A stretch of DNA of 64,000 nucleotides from Microbispora sp. H13382 (GCF_014161445.1 NZ_JABBXA010000018.1:62001-126000), one strand, 5' to 3'. Shown: positions 1-10,596, numbered from the stretch's first letter. The notes: generated by a model from the letters alone, not told the origin. Numbers and translations are program-made.

Positions 1-1122
1 GGGCCGTACGGCCTCCCGGTAGCCGAGCGTCAGCCGCTCGGTCATCCGCGCCTCCACCGGCAGCACCCCGCACATCGGCGCGCCGTCGAGCGAGGCGGCC
101 AGGTAGAGCAGGCCCGCGCACTCGGCCGCGATCGGCAGGCCGCGGGCGGCGAGGCGGGCGACCTGTCCCCGCAACGGCCTGTTGGCCGCCAGGTCGGCGG
201 CGTGGACCTCGGGGAACCCGCCGCCGATCACCAGCGCCCGGGTGCCCGGCGGCAGCGCCTCGTCCCGCAGCGGGTCGACGTACGCCACCTCGGCTCCGGC
301 GGCGCTCAGCAGCTCGGCCGTCTCGGCGTAGGAGAACGTGAACGCCGCGCCGGCGGCGACCGCGACCACGGGCCGCCCGGAAACCGGGATTCCCACCGCG
401 TCGGCGGCCGACCAGGGGGCGGCCGGAAGCGGCGGCGCGGCCGACGCCAGGCGCAGCACGAGGTCGAGGTCGCAGTGCCGTTCCACCAGCGTCCCGAGGG
501 CGGCCACGGCCCGCCGCGCCTGCGCGTCGCGCTCGGCGGCGGGCACCAGGCCGAGGTGCCGCGACGGCACCTGGACGGCCGCGTCGCGCGGCAGGACCCC
601 GGCCACCGGGATGCCGAGCGGCCGCAGCGCCTCGCGGAGGATCTCCTCGTGGCGGGCCGAGCCCACCCGGTTGAGCACCACCCCGGCGATCCGTACGGAC
701 CGGTCGAAGGTGGCGAAGCCGTGCACGAGGGCCGCGACGGACGCCGACTGGGACGACGCGTCCACCACGAGCAGCACGGGCGCGTCGAGCAGGCGGGCGA
801 TGTGCGCGGTCGAGGCTTCCGAGGTCGGCCCCCGGCCATCGAACAATCCCATGACGCCTTCGACGACCGCGACGTCCGCGCCGCGCGCGCCGTGCGCGAA
901 CAGCGGGGCCACCAGGTCCTCCCCGACGAGGAACGCGTCGAGGTTGCGGCCCGGACGGCCGGTGGCGAGCGCGTGGTAGCCGGGGTCGATGTAGTCGGGG
1001 CCCGCCTTGTGCGGCGAGACGGCCAGGCCGCGCGCGGTCAGCGCCGCCATCAGCCCGGTGGCCACGGTGGTCTTGCCCGTTCCCGAGGCCGGGGCGGCGA
1101 CGACGAGCCGGGGGACGCTCAC
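1..1122 (-). CDS. cobB: Cobyrinic acid a,c-diamide synthase (CobB/CbiA), 3' end beyond window
   Basis: This enzyme amidates the a and c side chains of (hydrogeno)cobyrinic acid using glutamine and ATP. The visible 374 codons start with a P-loop of the dethiobiotin-synthetase-like type (APASGTGKTT) at residues 10-19. A class I glutamine amidotransferase domain follows, with its nucleophile Cys335 in the context AECAGLLYL. The catalytic His region is missing because the gene runs off base 1. The GTG start at 1122 overlaps the TGA of cobO (GTGA), which indicates translational coupling as the last visible gene of the riboswitch-led cob operon. Family CobB proteins are about 430-470 residues, so roughly 60-100 codons are lost. 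CobB and CbiA act on different intermediates, and the sequence alone does not separate them; the neighbouring cobN favours the aerobic version. Confidence 0.93.
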   Translation of the reverse strand, partial: MSVPRLVVAAPASGTGKTTVATGLMAALTARGLAVSPHKAGPDYIDPGYHALATGRPGRNLDAFLVGEDLVAPLFAHGARGADVAVVEGVMGLFDGRGPTSEASTAHIARLLDAPVLLVVDASSQSASVAALVHGFATFDRSVRIAGVVLNRVGSARHEEILREALRPLGIPVAGVLPRDAAVQVPSRHLGLVPAAERDAQARRAVAALGTLVERHCDLDLVLRLASAAPPLPAAPWSAADAVGIPVSGRPVVAVAAGAAFTFSYAETAELLSAAGAEVAYVDPLRDEALPPGTRALVIGGGFPEVHAADLAANRPLRGQVARLAARGLPIAAECAGLLYLAASLDGAPMCGVLPVEARMTERLTLGYREAVRP

Positions 1123-1733
1123 CATTCGATGCCCCTCTGGCCCTTCTGTCCCGCGTCCATCGGGTGCTTGACCTTGGTCATCTCCACCACGAGGTCGGCG
1201 GCCTCGACCAGGCGGGGATCGGCGTCGCGGCCGGTGATCACCACGTGCTGGCGGCCGGGCCGGGCGCGCAGGGTCTCGACCACGTCGTCCACGTCGACCC
1301 AGCCCCACTTGAGGGGATAGGTGAACTCGTCGAGGACGTACAGGCCGTAGGTCTCGGCGGCGAGGTCGCGCCTGATCTGCGCCCAGCCCTCGCGGGCGTC
1401 GGCGGCGTGGTCGGCCTCGGTGCCGGGCCGCCGGATCCACGACCAGCCCTCGCCCATCTTGTGCCAGGTCACCGGCCCGCCCTCGCCGGTCTGCTCGTGC
1501 AGCCGGCCGAGGGCGCGCAGGGCGGCCTCCTCGCCGACCCGCCACTTGGCGCTCTTGACGAACTGGAACACTCCGACGGGCCAGCCCTGGTTCCAGGCGC
1601 GCAGCGCCAGGCCGAAGGCGGCCGTCGACTTCCCTTTCATCTCCCCGGTGTGCACGATGACCAGCGGGCGGTTGCGCCGCGCGCGCGTGGTCAGCCCGTC
1701 GTCCGGCACGCTCGCCGGCCTGCCCTGCGGCAT
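1119..1733 (-). CDS. cobO: Cob(I)yrinic acid a,c-diamide adenosyltransferase
   Basis: The 204-residue product belongs to the CobA/CobO/BtuR family, which transfers the 5'-deoxyadenosyl group of ATP to reduced corrinoid cobalt. The N-terminus follows the family pattern (MPQGRP then VPDDGLTT), and the P-loop GEMKGKST lies at residues 30-37, followed by the conserved RAWNQGWPVGVFQF block. The length matches the usual 190-210 residues. The ATG at 1733 lies directly next to the TAG stop of the chelatase gene, with no bases between them. The 3' end overlaps cobB by 4 bases. It is the adenosylation step of the cob operon and should be co-regulated through the upstream B12 riboswitch. Confidence 0.96.
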   Translation of the reverse strand: MPQGRPASVPDDGLTTRARRNRPLVIVHTGEMKGKSTAAFGLALRAWNQGWPVGVFQFVKSAKWRVGEEAALRALGRLHEQTGEGGPVTWHKMGEGWSWIRRPGTEADHAADAREGWAQIRRDLAAETYGLYVLDEFTYPLKWGWVDVDDVVETLRARPGRQHVVITGRDADPRLVEAADLVVEMTKVKHPMDAGQKGQRGIEW

Positions 1734-3683
1734 CTACGCCACCCTCCTGACGTCACGCACGACCGCGGCCAGGTGATCGGCCGCCAGATCCTGAAGGCGC
1801 AGCGCGGTCCCACCGAGCGCGGCGGCGAGCCGCCCGGCCAGGCCGAGCCGTACGGGGCCGTGCTCGCAGTCGACGACCACGCTCGCGACCCCGGCCAGCC
1901 GCCGGGCGGCGTCGACCGGGTCGGGGCCGGAGGTGTGCCTGCCGTCGGTGACGACCACGAGCAGCGCGCGGCGGCGGGGGTCGCGCAGCCGCTCGGCGGC
2001 CAGCACCCGTTCCGCCCGGCGAAGCCCGGCGGCCAGCGGGGTGCGCCCGCCGGTGGCCAGCCGGGCCAGCCGGCCGGAGGCCAGCTCGACACTGGAGGTC
2101 GGCGGCAGCGCGACCGTCGCGTCCTCGCCCCGGAAGGTGACCAGGCCGACCTTGTCGCGGCGCTGGTAGGCGTCCAGCAGCAGGGACAGCACGGCGCCCT
2201 TCACGGCGCGCATCCGGGCCCGGGCGGCCATCGAGCCGCTGGCGTCCACGCAGAACAGCACGAGGTTCGACTCGCGTCCCTCGCGTACGGCTTCGCGCAG
2301 GTCGTCGCGGCGCAGCACGAGGCCGGAACCGGCACGGCCGCGTTCGCGCTGGTGGGGCGCGGCGGCGGCCAGCGTCGCCGGCAGGTCGAGCCGCCGCAGC
2401 CGCCCGCCCGGCGTACGGGCGCCGACGGTGCGGCCGGACTCACCCGTGGTGCGCCCGCGCCGTCCGGCGGGCCCGCCCCGGCCGACCGCGGCGGGGGCGA
2501 GGAGCCGGGTCCGATAGGGCGCCCCCGGCTGGACGGGCTGGGACGCCGCGCCGCCCCCGGACCCGTCGCCGTCGTCGGAACCGCTGCCGGAACCGCCGCC
2601 GGACGCGCCCCCACCGCCCGGCCCGTCGTCGTCCGGTCCGTCGTCGCTTTCGGAAGCGGACTCCGACAGGGCCTGTTCCAGGCGTTCCTCGTCGAGTCCC
2701 CGGCCCGGGTCGTCGAACGGGTCGCGGCGGCGCCGGTGGGGGAGCGCCAGGCGGGCGGCCGCCCTGACGTCGTCGGAGGTGACCTCGGCTCTGCCCTCCC
2801 ACGCGGCCAGGGCGACCGCCGTACGCGCCATCACGAGGTCGGCGCGCATCCCCTCGACGTCGAAGGCCGCGCACACCGCCGTGATGCCCCGCAGCGCGTC
2901 GTCGGGAAGCGCCACGCCGGGCAGCCGGTCGCGCGCCGCCGCGATGCGCCGGGCGAGGTCGCGCTCGCCGCCGGCGTACGCGGCGGCGAAGCCGGCCGGA
3001 TCGGCGTCGAAGGCGAGGCGGCGGCGCACGACCTCGGCACGCTCGTCCGGGTCGCGGGATGCGCGCACCTCGACGGCGAGGCCGAAACGGTCGAGCAGTT
3101 GCGGCCGGAGCTCGCCCTCCTCGGGGTTCATCGTGCCGACCAGCAGGAAACGGGCGGCGTGGCGGACCGACACGCCCTCGCGCTCCACGTGGGCCACGCC
3201 CATCGCCGCCGCGTCGAGCAGCAGGTCCACCAGGTGGTCGTGGAGCAGGTTGACCTCGTCCACGTAGAGCACGCCACGGTGCGCCGCCGCCAGGAGGCCC
3301 GGCTCGAACGCCTTGACCCCCTCGGTCAGCGCCCGCTCCAGGTCGAGCGACCCGGCCACCCGGTCCTCCGACGCGCCCACCGGCAGCTCGGCCAGCCGGG
3401 CGGGGCGTGGCTGCCCGGACAGGCCGCTCTCGTGCGGGCCGTCGGGACACGACGGGTCGGGCGCGGCGGGATCGCAGGAGAACCGGCAGCCCGCCACCAC
3501 CGTCACCTCGGGCAGCAGCGCCGCGAGCGACCGCACCACGGTCGACTTCGCCGTGCCCTTCTCGCCCCGCACGAGCACGCCGCCGATCGCGGGCGACACG
3601 GCGTTGAGCAGCAGCGCCAGCTTGAGGTCGTCGTGCCCGACGACCGCGCTGAACGGATACGAGGTGAAGGGATGTCCGGTCAC
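1734..3683 (-). CDS. Fused ChlI/ChlD-type AAA+ and VWA chelatase subunit, probable partner of CobN
   Basis: The 649-residue protein joins a ChlI-like AAA+ motor to a ChlD-like metal-binding domain. Walker A is GEKGTAKST at residues 40-48 and Walker B is the YVDEVNLL motif. A low-complexity Gly/Ser/Asp-rich and Pro-containing linker follows. A von Willebrand A domain then carries a MIDAS motif, DASGSM, near residue 480. Such fusions are annotated as magnesium chelatase, but there are no other bacteriochlorophyll genes here and it lies between cobN and cobO. I therefore infer that it supplies the ATPase function of the cobaltochelatase, replacing separate CobS and CobT. The GTG start at 3683 overlaps the cobN stop (GTGA). 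A longer upstream reading frame exists but is antisense-like, and homology begins at this GTG. Confidence 0.9.
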   Translation of the reverse strand: MTGHPFTSYPFSAVVGHDDLKLALLLNAVSPAIGGVLVRGEKGTAKSTVVRSLAALLPEVTVVAGCRFSCDPAAPDPSCPDGPHESGLSGQPRPARLAELPVGASEDRVAGSLDLERALTEGVKAFEPGLLAAAHRGVLYVDEVNLLHDHLVDLLLDAAAMGVAHVEREGVSVRHAARFLLVGTMNPEEGELRPQLLDRFGLAVEVRASRDPDERAEVVRRRLAFDADPAGFAAAYAGGERDLARRIAAARDRLPGVALPDDALRGITAVCAAFDVEGMRADLVMARTAVALAAWEGRAEVTSDDVRAAARLALPHRRRRDPFDDPGRGLDEERLEQALSESASESDDGPDDDGPGGGGASGGGSGSGSDDGDGSGGGAASQPVQPGAPYRTRLLAPAAVGRGGPAGRRGRTTGESGRTVGARTPGGRLRRLDLPATLAAAAPHQRERGRAGSGLVLRRDDLREAVREGRESNLVLFCVDASGSMAARARMRAVKGAVLSLLLDAYQRRDKVGLVTFRGEDATVALPPTSSVELASGRLARLATGGRTPLAAGLRRAERVLAAERLRDPRRRALLVVVTDGRHTSGPDPVDAARRLAGVASVVVDCEHGPVRLGLAGRLAAALGGTALRLQDLAADHLAAVVRDVRRVA

Positions 3684-6600
3684 TTGCCCGCCTCCAGGTC
3701 GCCTTCCATCTCCAGGTACGTCGCACGCAGGCCGTCGAGGGTCTCCGGCGACGGCTCGGCCCACAGGCCCCGGTCGGCCGCCTCCAGCAGCCGTTCGGCG
3801 ATGCCGCGCAGCGCCCAGGGGTTGGACGCCCGCATGAACTCCCGCACCTGCGGGTCGAAGACGTAGGAGGCGGCGAGCGACTCGTACATCCAGTCGTCCA
3901 CCACTCCGGCCGTGGCGTCGAACCCGAACAGGTAGTCCACCGTGGCCGCCATCTCGAACGCCCCCTTGTAGCCGTGCCGCCGCATCGCCGCGATCCAGCG
4001 CGGGTTGACCACCCGGGACCGGAACACCCGCCGCGTCTCCTCGCCCAGCGTCCGGGTGCGCACCGCGTCGGGGACGTGCGAGTCGCCCACGTACGCCGCG
4101 GGGGACGTGCCGGTCAGGTGGCGGACCATGGCCACCATCCCGCCGTGGTACTGGAAGTAGTCGTCGGAGTCGGCGATGTCGTGCTCGCGGTTGTCCTGGT
4201 TCTTGGCCGCCACGTCGATGCGCCGGAACGCCGCCTCCATGTCCGCGCGGGCCTCCCGGCCGTCCAGGCCCCGGCCGTAGGCGTAGCCGCCCCACACCGC
4301 GTACACCTCGGCGAGGTCGGCGTCGTCACGCCAGTTGCGGGCGTCGATGAGCGGCAGCAGGCCCGCGCCGTACGCGCCGGGTTTGGAGCCGAAGACGCGG
4401 CTGGTGGCGCGGCGCTCGTCGCCGTGCCGGGCGAGGTCGGCGTGGACGTGCGCCCGCAGCGGGTTGACCTCGGCGGGCTCGTCCAGCGCGGCGACCGTCC
4501 GTACGGCCTCGTCGAGCAGCGTCACGACGTGGGGGAACGCGTCGCGGAAGAAGCCGCTGATGCGCACGACCACGTCCACCCGGGCGCGGCCCAGCTCCTC
4601 GGCCGTCATCACCGCGAAGCCGGTCACCCGGCGGGAGGCGTCGTCCCACTCCGGCCGCACGCCGAGCAGCGCCATGATCTCGGCGATGTCGTCGCCCTGG
4701 GTGCGCATCGCGCTGGTGCCCCAGACCGTCAGGCCGACCGTGCGCGGCCACTCGCCGGTGTCGGCGCGGTAGCGCTCGACCAGCGAGGCCGCGAGCGCCG
4801 AGCCGGTCTCCCAGGCCAGCCGCGACGGGATCGCCTTGGGGTCGACCGAGTAGAAGTTGCGGCCGGTGGGCAGCACGTTGACCAGCCCTCGGGTGGGCGA
4901 CCCGGACGGCCCGGCGGGCACGTAACCGCCGTCCAGCGCGTGCAGCACGTGCGCGACCTCGTCCGTCGTCCGGTCGAGCCTCGGCACGACCTCCTCGGCG
5001 GCGAAGCGCAGCACCCGGGCGGCCTCCGGCACGTCCGTGACCGCGCCGGCCGCCGCCGGGTCCCAGCCGTGGTCCTCCATCGCCTGGACCAGCCGCCGCG
5101 CCTCGCCCTCGAACGCGTCCACCTCCGCCGTCCCGGCGTCTCCCGGCAGGCCAAGGGTCTCGCGCAGGCCGGGCAGCGCCCCGGCGGCGCCGGCCCAGAC
5201 CTGACGGGCGCGCAGCACGGCGAGCACGAGGTTGACTCGGGCCTCCCCGGTGTGGACCTGGCCGAGCACATGGAGGCCGTCGCGGATCTGGGCGTCCTTG
5301 ATCTCGCAGAGGTAGCCGTCGACGTGCAGCAGGAAGTCGTCGAACTCCGCGTCCTGCGGCCGCTCGTCCACGTGCAGGTCGTGGTGGAGCTGGGCGGCCT
5401 GGATGAGCGTCCAGATCCGCGCCCGTACGGCCGGCAGCTTGGCCGGGTCGAGGGCGGCGACGGTGGCGTGCTCGTCCAGCAGCTGCTCCAGCCGGGCCAG
5501 GTCGCCGTACGAGTCGGCCCTGGCCATCGGCGGGATCAGGTGGTCGACGACGGTGGCGTGCGCGCGGCGCTTGGCCTGGGTGCCCTCGCCAGGATCGTTG
5601 ACGATGAACGGGTAGACCAGCGGCAGCGCGCCGAGCGCGGCGTCGGGCGCGCACGACGCCGACAACCCGAGCCCCTTGCCCGGCAGCCACTCCAGCGTGC
5701 CGTGCTTGCCGAGGTGGACGACGGCGTGCGCGCCGAACTCGCGGGCCAGCCACCGGTACGCCGCGAGGTAGTGGTGGCTCGGCGGCAGGTCGGGGTCGTG
5801 GTAGATGGCCACCGGGTTCTCGCCGAACCCCCGGGGCGGCTGGATGGCGAGCATGACGTTGCCGAACCGCAGCGCGGCGACCACGATGTCGGTGCCGTCC
5901 ACGTACAGCTCTCCGGGCGGCGCCCCCCAGTGGGCGGTCACCGCCTCGCCCAGCTCGGCGGGCAGCGCCGCGAACCACTCCCGGTAGGCGTCCAGCGGCA
6001 CCCGGGCCGGGGCGGCCTCCAGCTGCTCCTCGGTGAGCCACTCAACGTCGTGGCCGCCCGCCGCGATCAGGGCGTGGATCAGCGCGTCGCCGTCGTCCGG
6101 CGCGCCGCCCACGTCGTACCCGGCCGCGCGCAGGGCCCGCAGCAGCACGACGGCGGAGGCGGGGGTGTCGAGCCCGACGGCGTTGCCGACCCGGGCGTGC
6201 CGGGTGGGGTAGGACGACAGCACGATCGCCAGGCGCTTGTCGCCGTTGGGCACATGGCGCAGCCGGGCGTGCGCGACCGCGAGGGCGGCCACGCGGGCGC
6301 ACCGCTCGGGGTCGGCGACGTAGACCGGCACGCCGTCGGGCCCGTCCTCCTTGAAGGAGAACGGCACGCCGATCAGCCTGCCGTCGAATTCGGGCACCGC
6401 CACCTGCATCGCGGCGTCCAGCGGGGACAGGCCGGCGTCGGAGTCCGCCCAGACCGCGCGGGGGGTGGTCAGGCACAGCGCCTGCAGCACCGGCACGTCG
6501 AGGGCGGCGAGCGCCCCGGCGTCCCAGGCGTCCTCGTCGCCGCCCGCGCTCGCGGCGGCGGCCACCGCGCCGCCCGCGGCCAGTACGGTGACGACGAGGG

Positions 6601-7219
6601 CGTCCACCGGCCGCAGCGGTTCGAGCAGGTCGTCGCCCGCCCCGCGCAGCGACCCGCAGAAGACCGGCAGCACGTCGGCGCCCGCCGCCTCGACCGCGTC
6701 GCACAACGCGTCGACGAAAGCCGTGTTGCCCGACAGCTCGTGGGCCCGGTAGTAGACCACGCCGACCAGCGGGCGGCCCTCCCGGCGGGCGCGGCCGGGC
6801 CGCACGCCGCAGGCGGGGGTGGATCTGGGCGGCGCGAAGCCCTCGCCGGTCAGCAGGAGCGTGTCGGACAGGAAGCGCCGCAGCTCCGCCAGGTTGTCCG
6901 GGCCGCCCTCCGCGAGATAGGCGAGCGCCTGGGCCGCGACCCCCGACGGCACGGTGGACAGCGCCATCAGCGCGGCGTCCGGGGCCTGCTCGCCGCCGAG
7001 CACGATCGTGGGCAGCCCCGCGGCCAGCACGGCGTCGAGCCCCTCGGGCCACGAGCGCCTGCCGCCGAGCAGCCGGACGACGACGGCGTCCACGCCGTCC
7101 ACGAGCGCGGGCACGTCCCCGGCGGCCGTACGCGCGGGGTTGGCGACCCGCCAGCCCGCCCCGCCGCGGGTGGCGGCGAGCAACTCGGTGTCGGCGGTGG
7201 ACAGCAGCAGCATCGTCAT
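3680..7219 (-). CDS. cobN: Cobaltochelatase large subunit CobN
   Basis: The 1179-residue protein is the large catalytic subunit that inserts Co(II) into hydrogenobyrinic acid a,c-diamide. It shows the CobN/BchH family blocks, including the His-containing [18 protein letters not shown] segment, [34 protein letters not shown] and the C-terminal [20 protein letters not shown]. Its length is in the usual 1100-1300 range. The ATG at 7219 overlaps the cobQ TGA by 4 bases. Reading upstream of this ATG would enter sequence that codes for cobQ in another frame, so that extension is not used. It is the second gene of the operon, and the presence of cobN means late (aerobic-type) cobalt insertion. Confidence 0.97.
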   Translation of the reverse strand: MTMLLLSTADTELLAATRGGAGWRVANPARTAAGDVPALVDGVDAVVVRLLGGRRSWPEGLDAVLAAGLPTIVLGGEQAPDAALMALSTVPSGVAAQALAYLAEGGPDNLAELRRFLSDTLLLTGEGFAPPRSTPACGVRPGRARREGRPLVGVVYYRAHELSGNTAFVDALCDAVEAAGADVLPVFCGSLRGAGDDLLEPLRPVDALVVTVLAAGGAVAAAASAGGDEDAWDAGALAALDVPVLQALCLTTPRAVWADSDAGLSPLDAAMQVAVPEFDGRLIGVPFSFKEDGPDGVPVYVADPERCARVAALAVAHARLRHVPNGDKRLAIVLSSYPTRHARVGNAVGLDTPASAVVLLRALRAAGYDVGGAPDDGDALIHALIAAGGHDVEWLTEEQLEAAPARVPLDAYREWFAALPAELGEAVTAHWGAPPGELYVDGTDIVVAALRFGNVMLAIQPPRGFGENPVAIYHDPDLPPSHHYLAAYRWLAREFGAHAVVHLGKHGTLEWLPGKGLGLSASCAPDAALGALPLVYPFIVNDPGEGTQAKRRAHATVVDHLIPPMARADSYGDLARLEQLLDEHATVAALDPAKLPAVRARIWTLIQAAQLHHDLHVDERPQDAEFDDFLLHVDGYLCEIKDAQIRDGLHVLGQVHTGEARVNLVLAVLRARQVWAGAAGALPGLRETLGLPGDAGTAEVDAFEGEARRLVQAMEDHGWDPAAAGAVTDVPEAARVLRFAAEEVVPRLDRTTDEVAHVLHALDGGYVPAGPSGSPTRGLVNVLPTGRNFYSVDPKAIPSRLAWETGSALAASLVERYRADTGEWPRTVGLTVWGTSAMRTQGDDIAEIMALLGVRPEWDDASRRVTGFAVMTAEELGRARVDVVVRISGFFRDAFPHVVTLLDEAVRTVAALDEPAEVNPLRAHVHADLARHGDERRATSRVFGSKPGAYGAGLLPLIDARNWRDDADLAEVYAVWGGYAYGRGLDGREARADMEAAFRRIDVAAKNQDNREHDIADSDDYFQYHGGMVAMVRHLTGTSPAAYVGDSHVPDAVRTRTLGEETRRVFRSRVVNPRWIAAMRRHGYKGAFEMAATVDYLFGFDATAGVVDDWMYESLAASYVFDPQVREFMRASNPWALRGIAERLLEAADRGLWAEPSPETLDGLRATYLEMEGDLEAGK

Positions 7220-8787
7220 GGACGGTCCTCCCGCAACGTGATCTCGGCGGTGGGCAGGCCGCCGGGCACGCCCCGCTCGATGAGCCGCCACACGGCCTCG
7301 GTGTCCAGGTGCTCCTCGACGAGGTCGCCCAGCGCGTCGAGACGGGCCTCCCGGTGCGCGGCGAACGTGCCGGTCCCCGGCAGCCAGGCCCGGCCGCCGG
7401 CGGCGGCGACCTCGGCGAGGAAGGCCCGGCGGAAGCCGTCCCGTTCGAACAGGCCGTGCCAGGTCGTGCCCCACACCGCTCCCGCCCGGCAGCCGTCGAG
7501 GAACGGCTCGCCGCCCTCTGCCGTGACCCGGCCGTGGTGGATCTGGTAGCCCGCCACCTCGTGGCCCCGCCACTCGCCCTCCGCGAGCGCCAGCACCTTG
7601 TCCGGCGCGTACGCCGTGCGGGCGGGCAGCAGGCCCAGGCCGGGCACCCGGCCCGCCCGGCTCTCCACGTCGTCGTCGACGGCCGTGCCGAGCATCTGGT
7701 AGCCGCCGCAGATCCCGAGCACCGGGCCGCCCTCGGCGGCGCGGCGGCGCAGCGCCTCGTCCAGGCCCCGCTCGCGCAGCCAGGCGAGGTCGCCGACGGT
7801 GGCGCGGGTGCCGGGCAGCACGACGAGGTCGGCGTCGGCGAGCTCGGCGGGAGTGGTGACCAGGCGCACACTCACCCCCGGTTCGGCGGCCAGCGCGTCG
7901 GCGTCGGTGACGTTGGACATCCGCGGCAGCCGTACGAGGGCCACGCGCAGGATCTCATCTCCGACCGGCGGGGTGAGCAGGCCGGGACGGCTGTCGAGGT
8001 CGAGGGAGTCCTCCACGTCGAGCCAAAGGCCCGAGCGCCACGGCAGCACGCCGAGGCACGGACGGCCCGTCGCCTCCGCCAGCCAGTCGAGCCCCGGCCG
8101 CAGCAGCGCGAGGTCGCCGCGGAACTTGTTGACCACGAAGCCGGCGATGTGCCGCTGGTCGTCCCGGTCCAGCACCGCGAGGGTGCCGGCGAAGTGCGCG
8201 AGCACGCCGCCCCTGTCGATGTCGCCGACGACGAGCGCCGGCAGACCGGCCGCGCGGGCCAGGCCCATGTTGGCGATGTCGCGGTCGCGCAGGTTGACCT
8301 CGGCCGGGCTGCCCGCCCCCTCGCAGATCACCACGTCGTAGCGGCGGCGCAGGCCGTCGAGCGCGTCGAGGGCGACGTCGAGCAGGCGCATCTTGTGGTC
8401 GCGGTAGGACACGGCGTCCACGTCGGCGTGCGCCCGGCCGAGCACGACGACGTGGGAGTGCCGCTCCCCGGCCGGTTTGATGAGCACCGGGTTCATCGCG
8501 GCCTCGGGCTCGACCCGGGCCGCCGCGGCCTGCATCGCCTGGGCCCGTCCGATCTCGCCGCCGTCGGCGGTGACCATCGAGTTGAGCGCCATGTTCTGCG
8601 CCTTGAACGGCGCGACCCGTACGCCGCGCCGGGCGAGCCACCGGCACAGCCCGGCCACCAGGACGCTCTTTCCGGCATCGGAGGTCGTGCCCGCCACGAG
8701 CAGGCCGCCGCCGGGCGCCACGTCAGGAGGTGGAGCGCGAAACCGGCAGTGAGGCGCGTCTGCGCAGGCCTGTCCGGGCCATGGCAT
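7216..8787 (-). CDS. cobQ: Cobyric acid synthase CobQ
   Basis: CobQ amidates the b, d, e and g side chains of adenosylcobyrinic acid a,c-diamide. The protein begins its conserved part at [21 protein letters not shown] (P-loop region), continues with [11 protein letters not shown] and [13 protein letters not shown], and has the class I amidotransferase nucleophile in the motif [11 protein letters not shown]; a typical GYQIHHGR and a C-terminal WHGLFE follow. The ATG at 8787 gives 523 residues, with a strong purine run (GGGGGG) ending 3 bases upstream. It adds about 27 residues before the conserved start, so an internal GTG near 8718 is possible, but that site has no good ribosome-binding site. 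It is the first gene after the cobalamin riboswitch. Confidence 0.94.
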   Translation of the reverse strand: MPWPGQACADAPHCRFRAPPPDVAPGGGLLVAGTTSDAGKSVLVAGLCRWLARRGVRVAPFKAQNMALNSMVTADGGEIGRAQAMQAAAARVEPEAAMNPVLIKPAGERHSHVVVLGRAHADVDAVSYRDHKMRLLDVALDALDGLRRRYDVVICEGAGSPAEVNLRDRDIANMGLARAAGLPALVVGDIDRGGVLAHFAGTLAVLDRDDQRHIAGFVVNKFRGDLALLRPGLDWLAEATGRPCLGVLPWRSGLWLDVEDSLDLDSRPGLLTPPVGDEILRVALVRLPRMSNVTDADALAAEPGVSVRLVTTPAELADADLVVLPGTRATVGDLAWLRERGLDEALRRRAAEGGPVLGICGGYQMLGTAVDDDVESRAGRVPGLGLLPARTAYAPDKVLALAEGEWRGHEVAGYQIHHGRVTAEGGEPFLDGCRAGAVWGTTWHGLFERDGFRRAFLAEVAAAGGRAWLPGTGTFAAHREARLDALGDLVEEHLDTEAVWRLIERGVPGGLPTAEITLREDRP

Positions 8788-8815
8788 GTCCCCCCTGGGG
8801 GTGTCCGCGCCCCCG
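8788..8815 (-). promoter_or_regulatory. Ribosome-binding site of cobQ with two competing pairings
   Basis: On the minus strand the leader reads GGGGG, then 8 bases, then CCCCC, then A, then GGGGGG, followed by AC and the cobQ ATG. The middle C run (8797-8801) can pair either with the upstream G run (8810-8814), leaving the ribosome-binding G run (8790-8795) free, or partly with the ribosome-binding site itself. This arrangement directly after a B12 riboswitch suggests control of translation. The structure is inferred from base complementarity only. Confidence 0.5.
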
Positions 8816-8821
8816 GTAGAA

Positions 8822-8970
8822 GGTCCGACGGCCGGAGTATCCTGGCTCCCGGATCGGCGCTTCCCTCAGCCTTCCCGCCCGTGCTGGGCAGTGGCGTGGG
8901 TGAGGGTCGCTCCCCGGTGACAGTGGCGGGACCGCGCCGGATTCACACCGGCTTCCTCCGCGTCCGTCGC
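8822..8970 (-). promoter_or_regulatory. Cobalamin (B12) riboswitch upstream of the cob operon
   Basis: The minus strand carries the conserved cobalamin-riboswitch elements in order: GAAGCCGGTGTGAATCCGGC (8939-8958), then GCGGTCCCGCCACTGT, a variable arm, and a B12 box GAGCCAGGATACTCCGGCC around 8831-8850. An outer stem P1 can form between CGACGG (8964-8969) and CCGTCG (8826-8831). It ends about 35 bases before the cobQ ATG. In this family adenosylcobalamin binding represses expression, so the whole cobQ-cobN-chelatase-cobO-cobB operon should fall when B12 is abundant. A minus-strand promoter should lie in 8971-9028, but I see no clear consensus. Confidence 0.95.
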
Positions 8971-9028
8971 TTGCGGTGGTCAACATACACCTTTGTGTCG
9001 GATGTCCCGCAAGTGTGGTCTGTCTGAT

Positions 9029-9044
9029 CTAGCGGGGACGCTAG
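9029..9044 (-). terminator. Short hairpin after the Ser/Thr kinase gene
   Basis: A perfect 6-base-pair stem, CTAGCG and CGCTAG, encloses the tetraloop GGGA (plus-strand reading), 11 bases beyond the kinase stop. There is no U tract, so termination is plausible but unproven. Confidence 0.4.
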
Positions 9045-9055
9045 GTGCGCTTCGG

Positions 9056-10519
9056 TCACGTGCGCTTCAAGGTGGCGATCATGTGGAACGGCTCGTCCCT
9101 CGTCCACTTGTTCTCGCCGTGCCCGTTGTAGTCGAACGTCATCGTCCCGTTGTCGTGGACGGTGAGGTAGATCGTGCCGTTGCGCACGCAGTTGCCCCGC
9201 ATTGAGACCCGCTTCAGCCGCACCGTCGTCCCGCTGACCACCTGGAGCCTGGAGGTGCCCACGCAGTGGTAGTCGACGAACCGCTCGGTGACCGTGTCGC
9301 CGCCCTTCGGCACGGTCAGCACGAGCGTGTCGTACGCGCCGGGCTCGTAGTCCACCCTGCCGCGCCACACGCCCGCGAAGCGCGCGGTGAAGCGCAGCGG
9401 CACGCGCGCAGTGGGAGTCGGAGCGGACGCCGGCGTGGGCGAGGGGCTGAATGAGGGGCTGGGACTCGCCGCCGGAGTGGACACGGCGGCGGCGACCGCC
9501 GTGCCGCGCGCGTCGCCCCCGGCGACGTTTTCGGCGGCGCCTTCGGACGGCAGCACCGACAGCAGCACGCCCCCGGTCGTCGCGGCCGCGAGGGTGACCG
9601 CCGCCCCCGCGAGCAGCCCGCGGCGGCGGCCGGAGCCCCGCCGTGAGGGGACGGTGCCGGGTTCCGGAGCCACGGAATGCCGTCCGGCGGTGAGCACGGC
9701 GGGGAGGCTCCCGGCGGTCCCCTCCGGAACCGCGGCGAGCAGCCGCATCGTGATGTCGAGGATGCCCGGGCGCTCGGCGGGGTTCTTGCGCAGGGCCAGC
9801 GCGACGATGGAGCGCAACGGCTCTTCCAGGTCGCCGAGGTCGGGCTCCTTGGTGAGCACGCGGTTCAGCACGGCGGGCAGCGCGTCGTCGCCGAACGGCG
9901 GCCTGCCGGTGGCCGCGAACACCATCACGCCGCCCCACGCGAACACGTCCCAGGCGGGCGCGGGCGGCTCGCCGGCGATCTGCTCGGGCGCCATGTAGGC
10001 GGGCGTGCCGACGGTGCCGCCGGTCGCCGTGGTCGCGCCGAGACCGCGGGCGACCCCGAAGTCGACGACCCTCGGACCGTCGGACCCCAGCAGCACGTTG
10101 GCGGGCTTGAAGTCGCGGTGGACGATCCCGGCCTGGTGCACGGCGGCGAGTGCGGTCGCGGTCGCCACGGCCAGCCGGTGCAGGGCGGGCCCGGACCGCC
10201 GTCCTGCCCGCTGCAGCGTGGGGCCCTCCACGTACTCGCTCACGACGTAGGGCCGCGGGCCGTCCAGGTCGAAGTCGAGCACCCGGGCCACGCAGAACGG
10301 CGCGACCCGCCCCGCGGCGGCGATCTCCCGCGCGAAGCGGCGGCGGGCGTCCTCGTCCCCCGACCAGCCCTCATGCAGCAGCTTGACCGCCACCGGCGCG
10401 CCCCCGGCCGCACGGCCGAGGTAGACCACCCCCTGGCCGCCCGCGCCGAGGCGGCCCTCCAGCCGATAGCCGCCGATCTCGGCCGGATCTCCCGTGAGCA
10501 GCGGCCCCACCGCAGGCAT
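9056..10519 (-). CDS. Membrane-anchored Ser/Thr protein kinase (PknB-like)
   Basis: The 487-residue protein has an N-terminal Hanks-type kinase domain (about 15-280). It shows the glycine loop GRLGAGGQGVVYLG, the catalytic loop HRDFKPANVLL, the DFGVARGL metal-binding motif and the APE motif in YMAPEQ. A Pro/Arg-rich juxtamembrane stretch leads to one membrane helix (LLAGAAVTLAAATTGGVLL). A Pro/Ser/Thr-rich linker and a C-terminal extracytoplasmic domain of about 110 residues follow, which is not a PASTA repeat. I chose the ATG at 10519 because GAGGAGG lies 6 bases upstream; an ATG 30 bases earlier lacks this. The gene is divergent from the ABC exporter. The sensed signal is unknown, and the extracellular domain holds three Cys residues that could form a disulfide. 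Confidence 0.93.
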   Translation of the reverse strand: MPAVGPLLTGDPAEIGGYRLEGRLGAGGQGVVYLGRAAGGAPVAVKLLHEGWSGDEDARRRFAREIAAAGRVAPFCVARVLDFDLDGPRPYVVSEYVEGPTLQRAGRRSGPALHRLAVATATALAAVHQAGIVHRDFKPANVLLGSDGPRVVDFGVARGLGATTATGGTVGTPAYMAPEQIAGEPPAPAWDVFAWGGVMVFAATGRPPFGDDALPAVLNRVLTKEPDLGDLEEPLRSIVALALRKNPAERPGILDITMRLLAAVPEGTAGSLPAVLTAGRHSVAPEPGTVPSRRGSGRRRGLLAGAAVTLAAATTGGVLLSVLPSEGAAENVAGGDARGTAVAAAVSTPAASPSPSFSPSPTPASAPTPTARVPLRFTARFAGVWRGRVDYEPGAYDTLVLTVPKGGDTVTERFVDYHCVGTSRLQVVSGTTVRLKRVSMRGNCVRNGTIYLTVHDNGTMTFDYNGHGENKWTRDEPFHMIATLKRT

Positions 10520-10579
10520 GCAGCCCTCCTCGGCCCGTTTTCCCCTCACCTTAGATGACCGTAACGGTGGTGCTTCTCG

Positions 10580-10596
10580 ATCATGCTTGTCATGAT
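10580..10596. promoter_or_regulatory. Inverted repeat between kinase and ABC exporter genes
   Basis: ATCATG and CATGAT are separated by CTTGT in the 103-base divergent intergenic region. It could be a regulator site serving either the kinase or the exporter genes. No family can be assigned from this sequence. Confidence 0.25.
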
